64,000 nt of DNA from Podospora pseudocomata (taxonomy: Eukaryota; Ascomycota; Sordariomycetes; Sordariales; Podosporaceae): positions 2,170,001-2,234,000 of the forward strand of contig NW_026946363.1 in the NCBI RefSeq assembly GCF_035222375.1, in the 5' to 3' direction. Below, one piece after another: positions 20,429 to 33,302 of the stretch. A program made the position numbers and the translations under genes. The number at the start of each line of letters is the position of its first letter. Position 1 is the first letter of the stretch. Under the pieces are notes generated by a model that saw only the letters and a program-made list of their open reading frames with translations, did not search any database and had not been told where the DNA came from.

Positions 20429-23400
20429 TCAAGCCTCCCCCAAAGTCCCACTCCCCACCAAACTCTCATAAAACTCCCTCTCCAAAAACTTAGCCACACT
20501 CACATCCTCACTCAGCCCCTTCCTCCTCCTAGTCTTGAGCACAAAATCCCTCGCCGTCGCCTGCGCGCTTGCCATCTGCAGCGGCCTCGTAACCTGCTCC
20601 TTGTCCAGCGGATCCCCCGGCACCATATTCCACCGGTCAAACACCAAGCTCACCATCGCCTGCCCCGGCGTGTTGATCCTCAGATCCGTCTCAAACCCAA
20701 AACTATCAATCACCGGTATCAACCCATTGACCCTATAAAGCGGCGTGCCCGCGATGGGCCCATCCGACAAAACATGGCCCCTCCTCCTGGCCAAAATGTT
20801 GTACACCATCGACACCGAGTCCTGAGGTCCAGTCATCGAGACCGAGTAGAGCGGCTCCATCAGCCTGGGGGAGGCCATCAAAAAGGACGAGTAGCACGCC
20901 CTGCGGGCCGTGGGGATGATCTGGCCGCCGCCACGGAAGATGGTTTCCTGCGCCAGGGCAACGTCGATGAGGCGGAACTTGGTGTTGCGGATTGCTGAGG
21001 AGATAACCAAATTAGCATGTGAAGGAAAGGGTTAGGGTAAATGACGGGAAACAAAGTATGAGGTTGCATGACTGTGCCATTGTCAAGCATGCAAGACTCC
21101 CAGCCCGGTGACCCCCTCCCCCCCTCCTCCTCCCCCTCCCCGTCCCCGTCCCCCACAGATTCCTTCACTCCATACCTGCCGTTGTCAACAACAGGCGAGG
21201 CAAAGCAAAGCAAGGAACCCTCTGGGGAAGAAGCTCTCCACGTCCTGCCAGGGAGGCGTCCATAACATGCATGCATGCATTTCCATCCCCTCCGTGAAAT
21301 TCTGATTTGAGCAGGTGGTCAAACCAGGCAAAGCCACACCCCCTCATGCACGGCAACCCCCATGGGGTGGCCACCAGAAAAATGATAGGTACGCTTGTAC
21401 CCTTCTGCCTGCACTGCAGGAACATATGCACAATAAGACCGGAATGAAACAGAAAGGGTAGTAGTAACCGTATCGAAAAGGATTTCAAACTCACGTTCTT
21501 CGCATAGTGGGCCTTCTCGGGTGGCCCAAGCAAAACCCTGACGAATCGACTCCTTCACCGTGGCTAATCGTTTCTTGTCGACCTAGAAAGAGAAAAAAAA
21601 GATCTGTCAGTCTACTACTGGGTGGTGCGGTAAAAGGGGGAGAAAAAGGCCCGATTTGGGCGATCCGGGGAAAAGCCTCGGCAAACTGGGGTGCCGGAGT
21701 GAATGACGCGGAGGAGGCGTGTTGCAATAATGACAGGAAAAAAAAAAAGAAAAACTCACCTCTCCTGGCAATGTGTCGTCTTGGAGAATATTTGGACCCA
21801 TCTCTTCCGGTCCAAAGGCCCAGATGCTTCTGGCCGCCAAAAGGTCCCAGTCATACTTGTCGACGAAGAATTTGGCCGTCTTTCGAGGCGGGTCCCGTAT
21901 CCTCACGGCCCCTGACTCGATGTCCTTTGCGATGCCATCATCTAATGGCTCGGCCACCATGGTGATGGTGTTTTTCTTGTTTGGTGTGATGGCATAGCAC
22001 TTGGTGGCTGACATGTCCTGTACCGTCTCACAGAATCGGACGACGGGATCCGATACTCTGACCTCCATGTCGGCGTAGAGACGGCGCAAGTCGTGCAGCA
22101 CACAATCCATGTAGAGTTCACCGGTTCCGAGAATGATGTGTTCGCCAGACTCCTCCACCTTCGTAGTCACCAAAGGATAGCTCTTGTTGATCTTTCGAAT
22201 TCCATCCAGCATCTTTGGCAGTTCCGACGGGTTGATGGGCTCCACCGCAACCTTCAGAACAGACTCGGTCAGGTGAGTGAGAGGCTTGAAGATGTAGGCG
22301 TCTTCGTCATCCTCGAACTGCTTGGCGACAATCGTACCCGTCTTCACGATCGAATTGTCAACGCCGCCCAGCAAAACCCAGTTCCCAGCAGGGACTCCAT
22401 CGGTTGGGATATTGTATCGAGTTTCGGCAATGAAGACCTCGGCTACTCTGGCCACGACCATGTCTTCCTCGTCGTCGATCGAGTAGCCCTCGCCCAATAC
22501 CCGAACCTCGGTCCCTGGCTGAGCAATACCGCTCATCACTCTCCCAAAAGCATTGAAGCTCTTGGCATCAGCCGTGTTGAACAGCTTTGTGACATAGATG
22601 ACCAGAGGTCCGTTTTGATCGCAAGCCTTCATCGACTCGGCAACTTTTGTGTCGAGAGGACCGGTGTAGTAGCGCTCGAGCTTCTTCTGGGCCGCCTCAA
22701 CTGGAGAAGGAATGTGCTCGCAGACCATATCAACGAACCCGGTCGATGGCCCAAAGAACTGCTCGCAAACCAGCTTCAACAGAACCTTGGGATCCGTCTT
22801 GTACTGGGAAGGCTTGAGTTGGATGCCAAGCTTCGCAAGAGTACCCTTGAGATCCTCCGGGCTCTCACTAATAGTGTGAGAATAGATCTTGTAGATAGGC
22901 TCGAGAATGAAGTTGACAAAGGACCGCTTAGCACCTTCATCGACGGGTTTCCTTGTGAAGCTCCGTTTCCGTGGGTTGAAGTAGACATCACCCCATAACC
23001 GTTTAGCGAACTCCCCGATGTTGACGCCTCCGAAGCTGTCGGAGTACATCTTGGCGAACGACTTCAGGGTAAAGCACCAGCCCATCGAAGTGCATGCAAA
23101 CAGCACATTGCCTCTCTCTGGACTGACCCTCTTCGACTCGCCCTTGCCGGGGATCGTGTTCTCGATAACAGTGTTTACCTCTTCGATGACGTGCTTGAGC
23201 TTGTAGTAGGCGTCGTTGGGTGGCAGCTTCAGTTCGAGAACCAAGCGATCCATCTTGTTGACGATCAACGTGATCGGGATATCCTCGAGAACGGCATGTT
23301 TGATGATTTGCTCTGTGTTGACCTGAACGCCCTCCACCACATCCACCACCAAGCAAACACCGTCCACCAGCCGAAACGCCGCGGCAACCTCATCAACGAA

Positions 23401-24275
23401 ATCCACATGGCCGGGTGTGTCGATAATGTTGACGAGATGGGACTTGCCCTTGGTGTTGGGGAGAACCAAGCTCATGGGCGACGCCTTGATTGACAATCCT
23501 CTTTCCCGCTCGAGCACATGTACGTCGGTATATCTGAGTTGTTCGTCCCGCTTCTTCCCTGTCCTCTGTTCTAGCCTGTCGTTGATGTTGTGCGTCTCCA
23601 ATACCAGCATATCCATAAACGCCGTCTTTCCGTGGTGCAGGTGTCCGGCCAGGGCGACATTTCGAATCTGTTCGGGATAGTTCATGAGATCGGTCATGAA
23701 ACTGCGGTCGAAGAACACTGGTGGAAGGTCGGCCTCCTCGATGCTGAACTTCTTCTGCTCGACGGGGGCGATGATGGGCTGTGTTAGTGGTTGCGCATCC
23801 TCCTCCTGAACCATCGTCTCAACCCCCTCGCCATACACCTGGGCTGCCGTCGGATAGTACTGCTTGTCTTCGTGGAGGATCACGGCGTTGGATGGACCAT
23901 CATCTGTAGCCAATATCAGCTTCCTTCCTTCGGCGCCTCCAAGCGCAACAACAGGCGATGATGCTCACCGTCAATCTCCATCAATTCCTGGCCAGTGGCC
24001 TCTGGTGCCTCCTCAGGATAGTCATCGTAAGCGTAGTTGCCCGCATCCACGCCATGTTCGGATTCTTCTTCGGAAGCCTCGGCCTCGCCGCTGTGAGTGT
24101 AAAGTTAGCATGGATCGAGTTGTGCCAGGCAGGCAATCGCAAGATGCTGCGACTGGTATTGATTAATGAAGATGTAAACAGGGGACGGGGGGGAATCGCA
24201 GAAGAGAAATCGGGGGTGAAAGTGAGAACAAACATACATGAAGTTTCCAAACTCGTCATAAAGATCGTCATCCAT
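20429..24275 (-). CDS. SNU114: U5 snRNP GTPase Snu114 (EFTUD2 homologue)
   Basis: An EF2-like GTPase of the spliceosomal U5 snRNP that controls U4/U6 unwinding and spliceosome disassembly with Prp8 and Brr2. Exons: 24275-24238, 24090-23969, 23903-21760, 21582-21495, 20994-20429; phases agree and give 985 aa (human about 972). An acidic N-terminus ([12 protein letters not shown], then [12 protein letters not shown]) precedes the GTPase domain: G1 GHLHHGKT, G3 DTPGHVDF and G4 NKMD. EF2-like domains II-V follow, ending in [24 protein letters not shown] and [16 protein letters not shown]. The penultimate junction reads CEE-PIRNTKF, as in the family. The last intron is 500 nt, several times longer than any other in this gene, and has a very G-rich core. 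ERG10 is divergent, about 950 bp away. Confidence 0.97.
21110..21156 (-). other. G-rich, potential G-quadruplex tract in SNU114 intron 4
   Basis: On the transcribed-sense (minus) strand the intron carries runs GGGGGACGGGGACGGGGAGG and further G4-G7 runs, more than four G-tracts within about 45 nt. Such tracts can form RNA quadruplexes and influence splicing. The sequence is seen; folding is inferred. Confidence 0.55.
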
Positions 24276-25227
24276 TTTTGCTGAGGGTATCGGGGAGTTG
24301 GGGTTGAATTGGCTGGTTTGAGGCTCGTCGCGTCGTCGCGAGCCTTCTCGCAGCACCAAGTCTCCAAAAATTAATGGTTGGCAGCGCACGAGCCAACTGC
24401 GCAGGCCAAGTCCCGGCAGGCAACTGTTTTGGGACGCTACTGTGCGAGGGCAGTGCTGGCATCAATTCTCACTGTACAACTGTTCAACTTCCAACTCAGC
24501 ACTTGGAAAAGAAAGATACGTAAACAATATGCCCGAGATAAAATTCAGCGATTAGAGTCTGGGTACGATCAGGACAACTCCCAGGTTCAACCTCCTTCGT
24601 GGTGGGGTTGAACTGGACGTTTATACTCTTATACATACATAACCCTGGTCTTGGCTTCACAATTCAGCATTGCCATCTACGTACATACCGCCGTAGTTCA
24701 ACTCACCACAGCTCCGCTGATCGGATCAGAATCTTTATCAGATCTTTTTGATCAAGAAAGACAGGGAGGTCCCTGGCAGATCATGGCATGGTACCGCCGG
24801 CCAGCTGCAAGGGGCCAAGAACTTGTTGGAAACGAGCCTTTTTCATGCCACCTCTGCTGCTCTGGTGCTCTGCCACGAGAACAATGGTAAGTGATCAGCC
24901 AAAACAATGATTCCGTGGTGATCTTTGTTGGGCTCCAAGTCGAGGCGGTGGCGGCCCGCGTAGCTCTCTCGAACAAGTCTAAGTGCATGCGAGGCAAATC
25001 AACGGCTCAGGAACCGTTGCCCCGCGGGGAGTCTTTCTCCAATTAAAATATGGTGGGGAGTGGGAAGGGGGTCGAAGGGGGGTCCAGTTAGGCGGTGTGA
25101 TCCATCTCATCAGTTCGCTGGGGAATTTCATAAAACAAAGCTTCCTCCCCCTCCCCATCACCGCCCCTCCTTTCTCGAAATTCTCCGAATTCTTCAGTTT
25201 TCCTAATCCCGAACACAGTCCTTCAAG
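24276..25227. other. Divergent promoter region of SNU114 and ERG10
   Basis: About 950 bp between two head-to-head genes, with no supportable ORF. It should contain both promoters. A CT-rich stretch precedes the ERG10 ATG at about 25140-25215. Confidence 0.65.
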
Positions 25228-26708
<1,481 letters not shown>

Positions 26709-27109
26709 GTGATGAAACCTTGGCTTTGAAGAGAAAGTGTGAATGTCTTTATGGCTGGTTTGGGTCATTTGGCATAGGGAAAGGAAGGGGGTGTCACGGC
26801 GTTTAATAGCTCAGGCGGGGCTGCGAATACACAAAACACATTTAATAAGGGATATGATCTGATTGAAAATGGTTGTGTTTTTCCTTCGGGGTTTTAGATC
26901 GGTAGCTTCTTCTTCTTCGTCGTCGTCGTCCTCAGTTGAGCAGCCTATCGCCAGGCCTAGCCTTTAATTTCTCGGCTCTTTAGCAGAGAGAGAAAGAGAG
27001 AGAGAGTGAGAGTCGAATAATACAAATCGTCGCTTCCAAACCATCTTACCACTTTCCAATCCCTAGTTGCTGTAACTCTTCGTATTATCTGTGAACTATT
27101 TCATCATGT
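26709..27109. other. Convergent 3' flanks of ERG10 and the WDR89-like gene
   Basis: No ORF. The stretch contains a TTCTTCTTC/GTCGTCGTC tract (about 26907-26935) and a short GA-repeat (26985-27011). Confidence 0.7.
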
Positions 27110-28249
27110 CTACGTCGGCCTCCAAGACCGAATTGCCCCATCCTCACCCCCCGTGATAACCAACTGCTGCTCGTCATAAAAAACAAAACTCCTCACCAAC
27201 TCCTGCCCGTGCGCCCCCGGCAGAGCAACCACGCTCTCCCTATCCAACCCCCACTGCCCGTTCCCTCCCTTGGCGAGATGAACGAGTTGAAACAGTTCTT
27301 GACTAGATAGTTTTCCCACGTTAGCACACTCCCCATACCTACAGCCCCAAGGTAGGTACTTACTCCTGCGCCCCCACCCCAACAACCGCCCCATTATTAC
27401 CCCCAAGTTTCGGGACCACATTCGCCAGATACTGACACCCCACCGCCTCTCGTATATCCCCCATATCCAAGACTGCCGCCCCCTTTTCAATGGTGCCGTC
27501 CGACATGTCGTAGATGGCGAACTTTTCGTCGTGGGAGGCGGCGTAGATTTCAGAGGACTGATTGAGGAAGCCGGCGTGGTGGACGGAGCCGTGGTTGAAG
27601 GTTGTGATGACGAGGTCGTCTTCGTCGGTGATGAGGGTGTCGCTTATCGAGAGGAGGCCGTCGGTCGAGCCGGAGAGGAGGAGGTTGGGGGTTGTTGGGT
27701 GGAAGGTGAGTTCGGTTATGTCGTCGGAGTGGATTTCGGTGTAGGTGATCTTGGGGGAGGACGGAGAAGAGCGGAGGTCCCAGAGGAGGATGGAGGCTTG
27801 GTGGTTGGCTAGTTCGGTGCCGGCGGCGAGGGTGTGGGTGGGGTTGGAACAGGCTAGGGAGAGGATGGGGATGGGGTCGGTGTTGCCTTATATATGGTTA
27901 GTGATATGTTTAGACGGGAGGAAGAAGGTGGGTGAGAAAGAGACTTACCTCGTATTTGCATGGCGGGTTTGATGGGGTTTGTCCTGAAATCCCAGATGGA
28001 GACGGTGCCATTCTCACCTGCGGTGCAGACTATCGACTCGGCGGGATCGTATACTTTGGCACAGGTGAGGTTCCCATGATCGGTTGTGATTTGCTTGAGA
28101 GGGCCGGCGTTGAGTCTTGTGGGGTCGAAGAGACTGAGGGTTTGGTCTGAAGCAATGGCTGCGAGGCCGGCAGCTATGGGGAGAATTTCCAGAACATAAG
28201 TGTCTGGTTTGGGGTATTTGTAGCCGTCCACGGCCGTGAGTTGGTACAT
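27110..28249 (-). CDS. WDR89-like WD40 repeat protein
   Basis: A WD40 propeller protein of 338 aa whose closing signature (VVALPGAHGQELVRSF, TGGEDGAIRSWRP) matches what I know of WDR89; its cellular role is poorly defined. Exons 28249-27949, 27886-27364, 27302-27110; phases agree. Repeats visible include ASDQTLSLFD, CTAGENGTVSIWDF, HQASILLWDL, LLLSGSTDGLLSISD and ASHDEKFAIYDM. The third-exon acceptor was fixed as CTAG before 27302, because the nearby AAG five bases on breaks the frame. It lies convergent with ERG10 and divergent from HRD3 over 505 bp. Another small WD40 protein remains possible. Confidence 0.8.
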
Positions 28250-28754
28250 TTTGAGGTTGAGCTTTGTATCCGGGGTGCCTGTAAGCAGTGTATGTAAGTG
28301 AGTGAGACCAAAAAAGAAATTTAGTCAGGTTGCAAAAGCTTGGGTGAGAGGTTGTGTGAGAGCCCAATTTTCGGTTTGCAGAACCTACAAGATGAAAATA
28401 TGTATTCAATGACCTTATTCTAACACGATATTCTCAATCAAATCATAAAAAGTCAAATTAGAATTCAAATTGTTTGATATCTTTGAAGTATACCTGCTGG
28501 GGAAAGTTACTTGCAGCAATGAACCGGCTTGGCAGCTGGCGCCACCTGGGCCGCATCTTCAAGGGCAGCTTACATGGCCCTTGTCACAACGGGAGCTGTT
28601 ATGGATCTGGACAGCTTACCTACAATCAACACTGACAACATCATTCAGACCACTTTTCGCCAAACCAAGTTGGTCGATCCCGAATTTCGACTTTCTGGGC
28701 GAGCCATGACATGACAGACTCTTTCCATATCACTTTCACCACTACCAACCCACC
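28250..28754. other. Divergent promoter region of the WDR89-like gene and HRD3
   Basis: 505 bp between head-to-head genes; no supportable ORF. It presumably holds both promoters. Confidence 0.65.
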
Positions 28755-31472
28755 ATGAGGCGGTACTTTCTGTGGTTATTCCGTGAGCCAACCCATCACA
28801 ACTAGAGATGTCGCAAAGACGCCCACCGTAGCCCACTAACACACGTCACTTGCAGTGCTCTTGCAGGCCCTCGCTTTCTCCTACGCCGAAACGCAAGCCG
28901 ATCAACATGTCCTCACCGGCGATTCAGCAAAGCCAAAACAAGCAGACGACGATGGATTCCGCCCAGATATGGCTTCGGCCCCAAGCGGAGGGCAACAGCC
29001 TGGTATGGATAGTTGGACATACAAGGGGGCCAAGAACCAAGAGACCACTGACCAGCAACCAGGCGCCGAACTCGTCCACTCCGCCATGACCGAACTACGA
29101 AAGCTATACCAGCCATTACATCACAAAGCAAAGAGACACCAGGGCGTTGTCAGCTTGATCCTGAACTTCGCTCTCAAAGCCGTCCCAACACTGCGGCTCA
29201 CCGCACCCCCGGCCGAGACGTCGCAACCCACCCCGAGTCTCAGCGGACCGCTCCTACATGCATCTAAACTCCTCAATGAAGCTGCACGACAGAACAACTC
29301 GGACGCCCTGTACATTCTGGCCGAGATGAACTTCTATGGCAACTTTTCACACCCAAGGAACTTTAAGGAGGCCTTCGACAACTACCACAAGCTGGCACTG
29401 CTCAATGGGAACAACTCGGCCTTGTACATGATGGGGCTCATGTATTCGACTGGAATTGGTGGTGCTGTGGAGGCAGACCAGGCCCGGGCACTCCTGTACT
29501 ACACGTTCGCTGCGAATAGGGGTCACACGAGAGCGCAAATGTCACTGGCTTATCGACACCACGCAGGCATTGGGACACCGAAGAACTGTGACGTCGCTGT
29601 CAAGTACTACAAACAGGTTGCCGACAAGGTCATTGCGTGGTACCGGTCAGGACCGCCGGGCGGGATGCGCTGGGTCGACGAAGCACACAGGATTGCCGAC
29701 GAACTTGGAGGAGTGTATGGCGAAGGCGCCAGCGCGTACAGTGCCGGAAGGGAAAGTGTCCAGAAGTCGCCCGACTCTTATGCTTCGATCGAGGATATCA
29801 TTGAGTATCTCAACCTGATGTCCGAAAAGGGCGACTTTAAAGCATCGTTCAACCTGGGTAGAATCTACTACGAGGGACAGAGAGGCCACGAGATCAACTT
29901 GGCCGAGGCAAAGAGGTATTTCTATGAGGTTGCGCAGCAATACTGGGTTAAGGGCCAACAAGTCCAGAATCCCAAACCTGGGCTCGATAAGTATGCAGCC
30001 AAGGCGGCTGGATACATTGGACGTATGTATATGCGTGGAGAGGGCGTTGACCAGAACTTCATCCGAGCCAAGTACTGGTTTGAACGGGGCTCTTATCTCA
30101 AGGACTCCCAGTCACAGTACAGTCTCGGCCTGCTATACCTCAATGGATATGGAGTGCCTGTGGACGTCCCCAAAGCTACGGAATACTTCAAGGCGGCCGC
30201 GATGCAGGACTACCCCTATGCCGAAGTGGCGCTAGGTGCTCTTCATCTTGACCAAGGCGGTACCGATGACCTGGCGGCGGCCAACCATTACTTTGAACTT
30301 GCTGCCCGGTGGGCCAGCATCGAGTCATATTACTATCTCGGCGAGCTCAACCTTCTTGGGGTTGGCCGTGAGAAGTCGTGCAGCGCTGCGTTGGGTTATT
30401 TCAAGAGCGTGTCTGAAAGGGCTGAGCCTTTTGTGTCCTCCTGGGCCGAGGCTAACCTGGCCTATGACGACGGCGACCAAGAACTTGCTCTGCTTGAGTA
30501 TCTTGGCGCCGCTGAGCAGGGCTATGAAAAGGCACAGAACAACGTTGCATTTATGCTCGACCCTGAGCAATCACTCCTGGAGATCCCACAGTGGCTTTAC
30601 CGTAGGGCTGTCAAGTCGCCCCTTCTTCGAAACCCCCGTCTCGCCCTGACGTACTGGACTCGCTCCGCCCGCCAGGGCAATATTGATTCTCTGGTCAAGA
30701 TGGGGGATTACTATCTTCATGGGATCGGGGCAGAGCCAGATGTGGATAAGGCCCTGCAGTGCTACCAGGGCGCGTCGGAATACCAGCAGAGCGCGCAAGC
30801 CATGTACAACCTGGGCTGGATGCACGAGCACGGGGTCGGTCTCCAGCAGGACTACCACTTGGCCAAGAGACACTACGACGCAGCGTATGAGATCAATGAG
30901 GAGGCGTATTTGCCGGTGTCGTTGAGCTTGTTGAAGTTGAGGGCGAAGAGTGCGTGGAATACGTTCACTAACGGGGCGATCAACAGCATCAGGGATGAGC
31001 CAGGTATGGACTATCTTTTCTTTTACTATCGTTTGAACATCCAAAGCTAACATGCCGTGATACAGTCGAGAAGAAGCACTGGTCACTCCGTGAGTGGATC
31101 AACAACTTCCTCCAAGAGGAGAATGCAGCGGGGCAGTTGTATGATGACTATTACTCGGACGAGTACTATGATGAGGCCGCCGCCGGTCAGAACGGTGCCG
31201 GTCAGATGCCCGGGGGTGATGGGCCAGACTTTGACGAGGATGGTGTGCTAGATAGCTTGATCATCATGGGCTTGGTTGTTTCACTGGCGTTCTTGTTGTT
31301 TTACCGGGCGCAGAGACAGCAGAGGCAGGAGGAGGCGAGGCGGAGAGAGCAGGAGGGTGGGAACATTCAACCGCAACAACAACCGCCACCTGCGGGTGCG
31401 GCCCAAGCACCATTTCCTCAGCTTGGGCAGCCGGGGTTTGGGGGATGGGGGGCAGGGGGGGTTGGTCATTGA
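28755..31472 (+). CDS. HRD3: HRD3/SEL1-type ERAD ubiquitin-ligase subunit
   Basis: The ER-membrane partner of the Hrd1 ubiquitin ligase; its lumenal Sel1 repeats receive misfolded glycoproteins for ER-associated degradation. Exons 28755-28782, 28856-31003, 31066-31472; phases agree and give 860 aa. The 28-nt first exon supplies the signal-peptide start MRRYFLWLF, continued by LLLQALAFSYA in exon 2. Many Sel1/TPR-like repeats follow, such as ALYMMGLMYSTGIGG, AAGYIGRMYMRGEGVD, SQYSLGLLYLNGYGV and AMYNLGWMHEHGVGLQ. One membrane span near the C-terminus (LIIMGLVVSLAFLLFYRA) is followed by a short cytosolic tail rich in Gln, Arg and Pro. An acidic DDYYSDEYYDEA stretch precedes the span. Without the small first exon the protein would lack its signal peptide. 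Confidence 0.94.
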
Positions 31473-31848
31473 CTCGCGAGGGACTGGTAGTCCCAGGTTT
31501 GAAAGAATATCATTAGGGTGATAAAGGTGAAGTATGGAAGGGATTGAATCAAGTGTATCATAAGGGCACAGCTGCAAAAAGGCATTGAGCGAGGCGTATT
31601 TCTAGGGTGGCTTTGGTGATTTTTGTTTCTTGGTAGTTGGTAATAGAGAAGTAGATGGTGGTTGAACAAGGGAGATAACCCCAACCCCAACCCTAGACTT
31701 TGGCAGTTGCAGTGTATCCCTGCCACATGGAATCTCCCATCTATCATCACCTGTCACTCACTCACTCACACCATCTTTCTTCACTCTCTCGCCAAACTAC
31801 TTTTTTATCATTAGATCATAATTCGATAATCCCCCTATCTCTTGTATG
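31473..31848. other. Convergent 3' flanks of HRD3 and a membrane-protein gene
   Basis: No supportable coding sequence; 376 bp with CCAACCCCAACCCTAG at 31680-31695. Confidence 0.65.
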
Positions 31849-32322
31849 CTAATAACTCGTCCCGAACTCCAACCCCTTTCCTTCCCACCTCACCCACCGT
31901 TCTTTACCCTCTTCGCCCAACCCCATGATTACAGGCATGGAGATAACCCCAGCCATGACCCACCCCCCGAGACCCTTTAACCCCCCATATCCCATCTCGT
32001 ACTCCAACCCGGAGAGCAGTTCCTCCATTAGGAAGATTATCATTCCTGCTAGGAGGCCAATTGCGGCCCTGAAGCCAATTGCGGGGGGGACTTGGAACCG
32101 GTGGGTGAGGTAGCGTGTCCAGAAGGCTGCTGATACGAGGGTTGTGATGGGGGAGGAGGGGAGGCGGGAGAGGATGAGGTGGGAAACGAGGGTTAGGAGG
32201 GCGTAGAGGAGGGTGAGGCGGATAGCGTAACAGGCGAGGAGGAGGTCCCAGAGGATGGGGATGGGGGAGTCGGAGAGGGGTTCAAAGTGGAGGATGGGGT
32301 GGTGTTTGGTTGTCTGTTTCAT
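31849..32322 (-). CDS. Small multi-pass membrane protein, function unknown
   Basis: Single-exon ORF of 157 aa. I recognise no family. Hydrophobic segments at about 22-50 (long, perhaps two helices), 82-104 (GFRAAIGLLAGMIIFLMEEL) and 117-136 (GGWVMAGVISMPVIMG) predict three or four membrane spans. The C-terminus is charged and Trp/Gly-rich. The regular arrangement of hydrophobic blocks, a start ATG after a non-coding repeat-rich leader and the host-like codon use support a real gene, but no motif fixes a role. Confidence 0.6.
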   Translation of the reverse strand: MKQTTKHHPILHFEPLSDSPIPILWDLLLACYAIRLTLLYALLTLVSHLILSRLPSSPITTLVSAAFWTRYLTHRFQVPPAIGFRAAIGLLAGMIIFLMEELLSGLEYEMGYGGLKGLGGWVMAGVISMPVIMGLGEEGKERWVRWEGKGLEFGTSY

Positions 32323-33302
32323 GGTGATAAAGGAGCAGGATGGTTGTGCTCAGTAGAGGAGGTTGTTGCGAGCAGTGGTTTGGTGTGCTCGAGGTAGGTT
32401 GTTGAGAAGTGTAGAGCAGATGCGTGGTTTGTTCAAGGTTGATTTGTTGTGTGTGATTGGACTGAGAGCGATGGTTTGGTGTGCTCAAGGTAGGTGTTGT
32501 AGAGAAGCAGTGATATGTCGTATGCTCAAGATTGTGTGGTGGTTTCTTGCGATAATGTTGTGCAAGGTAGGCGTGTGTGTAAGTGGTGTTGTGTAGGTAA
32601 AGCTGTCAGTCTTGTCGACGACAGCAGTGATAAATAATACTCGACAATAATGCCTAATCCAATAAATTGTTCTTTTTGCTTGATTGAAACCCCTAGCCGC
32701 AAGCGAGAAAAAAAAAGGCCTTGGGGGTTATTTATCAACGAAGGATTCATTCACCCTCCCAAAATGTCGCTGGGAGGCTCAGACTACATTGGTGGCATGA
32801 CTGTGCATCTGACCGGCACACCACCACCGACTCGAACCACGATCACTCCATCCAAAAAGCAGCACATTTCAAACCTGCCGGCACACACACACACATAGAC
32901 GATAAGACTTTCGTATGTCTCCTGTCATTCTCGGTGCACGGTTTTGGTTGTGGGCATGATGTTTTGCATCATGAGACCAGGAGGTCCAAACACCATCAAC
33001 AGGCATCCAGCCAGTATCTCATCTGGGACACCCAATCCCCACCCAATAAAGAATCCATTCAATAAAGGGGTTTGTATTGTATACCTAAACTCTACCCTCA
33101 GACAGTACTGCCAGACAAGAACAAACGCTTCAATTCTAGTGTAACAAACCATCCCAATTGCGTCCCATTTGTCAAGACCAACAACCTTCTCCTCTTCGGG
33201 TATCGTGGTAAATCATGGGCAAAAACAGCACCTCGTCTAGAGGTCAATACTCCTTTATTTCTTTCTGTTTTGTTTTTGTTTTTGTTTATTACCCCCCCAG
33301 GC
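32323..33302. other. Promoter of the small membrane-protein gene and RNA1 3' flank
   Basis: No supportable ORF. It contains direct repeats at 32341-32510, a short CA repeat at 32882-32897 and TTTTG repeats at about 33269-33288 next to the RNA1 stop. Confidence 0.6.
32341..32510 (+). repeat. Imperfect direct repeats upstream of the membrane-protein gene
   Basis: TGGTTTGGTGTGCTCGAGGT (from 32376) recurs as TGGTTTGGTGTGCTCAAGGT (from 32472), each followed by a similar GTTG-AGAAG tail; a weaker third copy begins at 32341 (TGGTTGTGCTCAGTAGAGG). The spacing is about 96 nt, and the repeats lie within the first 190 bp upstream of the minus-strand gene at 32322. Confidence 0.6.

Noticed and set aside
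22093-22998. 301-codon plus-strand ORF inside SNU114
   Set aside because: It is antisense to a well-supported exon and its translation shows no domain; it arises from the codon bias of the GTPase.
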